Assembly: GCF_014697415.1 (NCBI RefSeq)
Contig: NZ_JACJRT010000008.1
Coordinates: forward strand, 62,001 to 126,000
Direction of reading: 5' to 3'
Source of the DNA: Cyanobium sp. FACHB-13342
Lineage (GTDB): Bacteria > Cyanobacteriota > Cyanobacteriia > PCC-6307 > Cyanobiaceae
DNA: 64,000 nt
Positions within the stretch are counted from its first letter, which is position 1; each line of letters starts with the position of its first letter. This document shows positions 60,253-64,000 of this stretch, piece by piece. A program made the position numbers and the translations under genes. Under the pieces are notes generated by a model. That model was not told the origin of the DNA. It searched no databases and saw nothing but the letters and a program-made list of their open reading frames with translations.

Positions 60253-62829
60253 TTAGGCCCATTCCGCCTTGCGAGCTTCAGCGATCAGCCGCTGCAGGCG
60301 CTCCAGCAGGGATTCATTGCTCATGCGGTTGTTGAGGCGCTCTGCCAGCAGGGGAAAGGCCAGGGGGCCGGGCCGGGGGGTGGCCTCCAGCTGCAGGCTG
60401 CAGCGTTGGAGGCGCTCGAGGGCGCCGGTAATTCGGGGGAGGTCCAGTTGGTCGCCCAGCACCTCAGATCGGGCCTGGGCCAGTAAGAGATTGGTGGGCT
60501 CGTGGCGGCTGAACACATCAAAGAGGAGGGCGGCGCTGATCTGCAATTGCCCTCCCGACTTGGCCTGGCCGGGATAGCCATTGCGCACCAATCCACTGAT
60601 CTGGGCAATGGCCCGGAAGCGGCGGCGGCAGAGCTCTGAGAGGTTCACCGCCTGCTGGAGATCGTCCTCCAGGTTGGCGCCGTCGAGCAGGGCGTCGCTG
60701 TGTTGGGCGAACAAGTCTTCGAAGGGGTAGCCCTTGGGGGCCAACAGCTCAAAGCCGTAGTCGTTCACCGACACGGTGATCGTGCTGGGCTGCTGGCGGG
60801 CCAGACGCCAGGCCCAGAGGAAGCCCAGGCCCTCATGCACGAAGCGGCCCTCAAAGGGATAGGCGTAGAGGTGGCTGCCCTCCCGGCTGCGGCACACCTC
60901 CACTAGAAACTCGTCGTTGCGGGGGAGCCGCGAGAGCTGGGCCTGGCGCTGCAGCAGGGGCTCCAGGGCCTGCAGTTCCGGGCTGTCGAGGCGCGTCTCC
61001 CCCGCCAGGGCCCGGGCGCAGCGGTCGACCTCGGCCCGCAGGTGCTGGCTGAGCAGATCGGAGAGGGCCATCTGGCCGCCGGCCCAGGCGGGCACGGTGG
61101 AGCTCTTTTTGGTGGTGGCCTTCACCTGGGCGGTCATCTCCCGTAGCCGCACAAACTCCAGTTGCCGGCCGGCAAAGAAGAACACATCCCCGGCTTTGAG
61201 CCGGCCGATGAAGGCCTCCTCCACGTGGCCGAGCACGGCGCCGCGCACAAAGCGCACGGTGACGGCGCGGTCGGCGGTGATGGTGCCGATGTGGAGCCGG
61301 TGCAGCCGGGCGATGGTCTTGTCCTTCACCCGGTAGCGAAAGGACTTGCTGGTGCCGGGGCTGATGGGCTCGCGCTCGAGCTTGCGGTAGCGGGGATAGG
61401 CACCGAGGCAGTCGCCGCCGTGTTCGAGAAAGCGCAGGCACCACTGCCAGTCGGCGTCGCTGAGCTGGCGGTAGCTCCAGGCCGTGCGCACCGCCGCCAG
61501 GGCCTGGGCCGGTTCGAATCCAGGGCCGCAGGCCAGGCTGGTGAGGTGCTGCAGCAGCACGTCGATGGGAGCGACCGGCGGCCGGCGCTGCTCCACCAAG
61601 CCCCCGGCCAGGCCCCGCCGCAGGGCACTCAGCTCCAGCAGCTCCAGGGCGTGGGTGGGCATGAACAGCACCTGGGAGGTGCCGCCGGGGCTGTGGGCGC
61701 TGCGGCCGGCCCGCTGCAGCAGCCGCGCCACGTTCTTGGCCGAGCCGATCTGCACCACCCGCTCCACCGGTTGAAAATCCACGCCCAGATCGAGGGAGCT
61801 GGTGGCCACCACCCAGCGCAAGGCCCCGCTCTTGACCCCAGCCTCGATCGCCTCCCGCTCCGCCCGGTCGATGGCGCTGTGGTGGAGGGCCAGGGCTCCC
61901 TCCATTTCGGGGCAGGCGTAGCGCAGGCACTGGTGCCAGCGCTCGGCCTGGTTGCGGGTGTTGGTGAACAGCAGGGTGCTCACCCCCGGCTCCAGCGCCG
62001 CCACCAGCTCCTCGTACATGCGCAGGCCCAGGTGGCCGGCCCAGGGGAAGCCATCGATGCTTTCGGGCAGCAGGCTGCGGATCGCCGTGGGGCGTTGGAT
62101 ATCGGCGGTGATAAGACGTGGTTCGCGGCTGACGGCCTCCCCCATGCCGACGCCCACCGCTGCCCGGGCCGCTTCCTCCAGGTTGCCGATCGTGGCGCTG
62201 ATTGCCCAGGTACGCAGATTTGGCCGCAGCGACCGCAGCCAGCTGAGGCAGAGCTCGGCCTGCACGCCGCGCTTGCTGCCCATCAGCTCATGCCATTCAT
62301 CCAGCACCACCGCCTGCAGGCCCCCGAACAGGTCGGGGGCCTTGGGATTAGCCAGCAGCAGGCTGAGGGATTCCGGCGTGGTGATCAGGATTTGGGGTGG
62401 GGTGCGCAGTTGGCGGGTGCGCTCGCTGCTGGGGGTGTCGCCGTTGCGGATCGCGACGCGCAGCGGCCAGCCCATCGCATCGATCGGCGCCTGGATGGCC
62501 AGGGCCAAGTCGCGGCTGAGGGCCCGCAGGGGCGTGAGGTAGAGCAGGCGCAGGCCGCTAACGGTGGCTCGTTGTTGCGAGCGTGTGGCGTTCTGTACAA
62601 GCTGTACAGAATCCAAGACACTGGCCCGGTCACCCCACTGGCCAGCGTCCTGGTGCAGCATCTCGGCGATTGGGCCCATCACCGCCGCATAGGTTTTGCC
62701 GGAGCCGGTGGGCACCTGGATCAGGCCGCTCTCCCCCGCCAGGTAGGCCTGCCAACACGCGCGCTGGAAGGGAAGCGGCGTCCAGCCCTGCTCAGAAAAC
62801 CAGGCTTCGATCGGCGCCAGCAGAGTCAT
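60253..62829 (-). CDS. ligase-associated DNA damage response DEXH-box helicase
   Basis: An 858-residue superfamily 2 helicase of the Lhr-like group that partners the ATP-dependent DNA ligase. Walker A is GLIQVPTGSGKTYAAVMGPI; the DExH box is AVVLDEWHELMGSKRGVQAE (DEWH); motif III, WAISATIGNLEEAARAAVG; motif V/VI, VVATSSLDLGVDFQPVERVV and GSAKNVARLLQRAGRSAHSP. A C-terminal region (about 480-840) includes the DNA-binding module typical of this set. It probably unwinds damaged duplexes with the ligase and PdeM nuclease. It overlaps the LysR-like gene by 4 bases (ATGA), and 82 bp separate it from the diguanylate cyclase gene downstream. Confidence 0.93.
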   Translation of the reverse strand: MTLLAPIEAWFSEQGWTPLPFQRACWQAYLAGESGLIQVPTGSGKTYAAVMGPIAEMLHQDAGQWGDRASVLDSVQLVQNATRSQQRATVSGLRLLYLTPLRALSRDLALAIQAPIDAMGWPLRVAIRNGDTPSSERTRQLRTPPQILITTPESLSLLLANPKAPDLFGGLQAVVLDEWHELMGSKRGVQAELCLSWLRSLRPNLRTWAISATIGNLEEAARAAVGVGMGEAVSREPRLITADIQRPTAIRSLLPESIDGFPWAGHLGLRMYEELVAALEPGVSTLLFTNTRNQAERWHQCLRYACPEMEGALALHHSAIDRAEREAIEAGVKSGALRWVVATSSLDLGVDFQPVERVVQIGSAKNVARLLQRAGRSAHSPGGTSQVLFMPTHALELLELSALRRGLAGGLVEQRRPPVAPIDVLLQHLTSLACGPGFEPAQALAAVRTAWSYRQLSDADWQWCLRFLEHGGDCLGAYPRYRKLEREPISPGTSKSFRYRVKDKTIARLHRLHIGTITADRAVTVRFVRGAVLGHVEEAFIGRLKAGDVFFFAGRQLEFVRLREMTAQVKATTKKSSTVPAWAGGQMALSDLLSQHLRAEVDRCARALAGETRLDSPELQALEPLLQRQAQLSRLPRNDEFLVEVCRSREGSHLYAYPFEGRFVHEGLGFLWAWRLARQQPSTITVSVNDYGFELLAPKGYPFEDLFAQHSDALLDGANLEDDLQQAVNLSELCRRRFRAIAQISGLVRNGYPGQAKSGGQLQISAALLFDVFSRHEPTNLLLAQARSEVLGDQLDLPRITGALERLQRCSLQLEATPRPGPLAFPLLAERLNNRMSNESLLERLQRLIAEARKAEWA

Positions 62830-63710
62830 GGCGCTGGGGGCAGTGGCAACAGGGTGAGCTCGGGCGCCGCCGCGGCGAAGGCCTCCAGGCGCCGGTGCAG
62901 TTCAGCCGCCAGGGCCAGGGTGTGGGGGTGGGGGCCAAACTCCCGCCGCACCACCAGGGACTCGCCGCTGGTGAGCGGCAGATCGAGAGGCAGCCGTACC
63001 AGGCTGCCGGCCACCCGCTCACTGAGCACGGTGGCGTAGCCGATGGTGAGGTCGGCCTCGGTCTGGCCTTCCCAGCGCTCCCGCCGATAGCGCCGCATCC
63101 GCACCGGGGCGTTCCACAATCCCAAGTGCTTCAGGCAGGCCTCCACCTTGGGATAGGTGCCCGGCGGGAGGGCCAGGCTGGGGAAGGCGGCCACGTCGTC
63201 CCAGCTGATGGGCCCCTGGTTCAGCAGGGGATGGTTGGGGCCCACCACCAGGTGCACCGGATAGCGGCACAACGGCAGGGCCACCAGCTCGGGGTCGTCG
63301 GGGTCGGGCCAGTCGGGCCCAGCGGCGATCCAGCCGTCGATCACCCGCTGGCGCAGCAGGGCCATCGGGAGCCCCACCCCCACGATGTCGCAGGTCCCGA
63401 GCAGCCAGCCCGCGGGCGCTGGCGTGGCCAGCAGGGGCCCGGACCAATAGGTGGCCTCCAAACGCAACGGGGCCAGGTCTTGCCAGCGGGCCAGCTGGTG
63501 CACCCGCCGTTCCAGCTGGAGCAGGGCAGCATCACCCTGCAGGCTCCACTCCTGGTCCTGTTTGACCAGCTCCAGGCCGAACAGCTCGAGGGCCTGATTG
63601 CATTTGCGGCTCACGGACGACTGGTTGAGGCCCAGGCGCTGACCGGCGGCCTGCCCGGAGCGGAGCCATAGGGACAGATCCAGGCTGGCCAGGCACTCCA
63701 GTGTCAGCAC
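62826..63710 (-). CDS. LysR-type regulator-like protein between DNA ligase and helicase
   Basis: A 294-residue protein with an N-terminal LysR-like helix-turn-helix: SLDLSLWLRSGQAAGQRLGL and NQSSVSRKCNQALELFGLEL. The effector domain has PLCRYPVHLVVGPNHPLLNQ, FPSLALPPGTYPKVEACLKH and LTSGESLVVRREFGPHPHTL. It is related to the LysR-like protein at 51837-52745 (shared WLR-x-GQ, QS-x-x-SR, and ERRVHQ). It begins with a GTG at 63710, overlapping the ligase stop by 7 bases, and ends in a 4-base overlap with the helicase. Being inside this operon, it may regulate the repair genes or be a passenger. Confidence 0.82.
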   Translation of the reverse strand: MLTLECLASLDLSLWLRSGQAAGQRLGLNQSSVSRKCNQALELFGLELVKQDQEWSLQGDAALLQLERRVHQLARWQDLAPLRLEATYWSGPLLATPAPAGWLLGTCDIVGVGLPMALLRQRVIDGWIAAGPDWPDPDDPELVALPLCRYPVHLVVGPNHPLLNQGPISWDDVAAFPSLALPPGTYPKVEACLKHLGLWNAPVRMRRYRRERWEGQTEADLTIGYATVLSERVAGSLVRLPLDLPLTSGESLVVRREFGPHPHTLALAAELHRRLEAFAAAAPELTLLPLPPAP

Positions 63711-64000
63711 GGGCCACGCTCGAGCAGCGCCAGGGCGGTGGCCAGGGTGTCGGCCTCCTGGGCCGGCTTGTCGTGGCGCCAGCGGCGAATGCGGGGAAAG
63801 CGCACGGCCAGGCCGCTTTTGTGGCGGGGCGATTGTTGCAGGCCCTCGAAGGCCAGCTCAAACACCTGCAGGGGCTCCACGGCCCGCACCGGACCAAAGC
63901 GCTCGGTGGTGTGCTGGCGGATCCAGCGGTCCAGGGCCGTGATCTCGCCGTCGTCCAGGCCGGAGTAGGCCTTGGCGAAGGTCACCAACCGGCCGTCACC
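63704..64000 (-). CDS. ATP-dependent DNA ligase, C-terminus (window edge)
   Basis: Only the last 98 or so codons are inside the window; the frame stays open to base 64000. The end has LVTFAKAYSGLDDGEITALD, RWIRQHTTERFGPVRAVEPL, QVFELAFEGLQQSPRHKSGL and AVRFPRIRRWRHDKPAQEAD. These match the C-terminal OB-fold (motif V/VI, FELAFEG and RFPRxxRWR-DKP) of the ATP-dependent ligase associated with the cisplatin-type damage response. With the helicase and pdeM it completes most of that repair set. It overlaps the LysR-like gene by 7 bases. Confidence 0.9.
   Translation of the reverse strand, partial: GDGRLVTFAKAYSGLDDGEITALDRWIRQHTTERFGPVRAVEPLQVFELAFEGLQQSPRHKSGLAVRFPRIRRWRHDKPAQEADTLATALALLERGPC

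Noticed and set aside
61162-63039. 625-codon open frame on the plus strand
   Set aside because: Antisense to the DEXH helicase and LysR-like genes; no motif and typical shadow composition.

Overview
The window comes from a high-GC (roughly two-thirds G+C by eye), oxygenic, unicellular cyanobacterium of the Synechococcus/Cyanobium (picocyanobacterial) type. The basis is the gene content: aerobic Mg-protoporphyrin cyclase (AcsF), the photosystem II peptide Psb30, a photosystem I accumulation factor, phosphoribulokinase, class II fructose-bisphosphate aldolase, glycerate 3-kinase, Ycf20, a CSP41-like protein and several families known almost only from cyanobacteria (DUF2996, DUF3685, DUF3727, UPF0182). 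I see no rRNA or tRNA gene, CRISPR array, insertion sequence or prophage. Genes are packed tightly, often with ATGA, GTGA or TGATG stop/start overlaps, and GTG and TTG starts are common.

Layout. 1-9.7 kb: the 3' part of acsF, DUF2996, a membrane protein, ubiX, RNase R/II, a pair of half-size GDT1 proteins, a Cys-cluster protein, the tiny psb30 gene, a ClC channel and recJ. 9.8-11.7 kb: a three-gene operon of CbbY-like HAD phosphatase, Ycf20 and glycerate kinase. 11.7-20.8 kb: rpmF, an FtsH with one visible membrane segment, a cupin protein, a sulfur-carrier-like protein next to threonine synthase, UPF0182, and fba with a clear terminator. 20.9-30.6 kb: housekeeping genes on the minus strand (accD, pilD, prk, leuB, lpxD, proB, yqeG, ruvX). 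31-34 kb: a CofE-like protein and a PIN-PhoH ATPase. 34.4-39.4 kb: a tight minus-strand operon of GGDEF/EAL protein, membrane desaturase, MetX-like hydrolase and a GlnT-type glutamine synthetase homologue. 39.4-51.7 kb: fumC, a PSI factor, DUF3685, a Fur-family regulator, a racemase-fold protein, hisA, a lone sugar-binding protein, CSP41-like, pgsA, a CBS protein, pdeM, GST and two very small membrane proteins.

51.8-64 kb is the most unusual part. A minus-strand run reads: membrane diguanylate cyclase (PAS-TM-CHASE-TM-PAS-GGDEF), gamma-glutamylcyclotransferase-like protein, small secreted protein, RsbR-like PAS-PAS-STAS protein, RsbS-like STAS protein, RsbT kinase fused to an RsbX/PP2C phosphatase, and a class III adenylate cyclase. 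This is a complete stressosome module whose adjacent likely output is cAMP, with a c-di-GMP enzyme at its head. The RsbS-like protein has Leu where Bacillus RsbS has its phosphorylated Ser. The block is flanked by two paralogous LysR-like regulators. The right edge carries two members of the ligase-associated DNA damage response set (DEXH helicase and ATP-dependent DNA ligase); a third member, pdeM, lies about 10 kb away.
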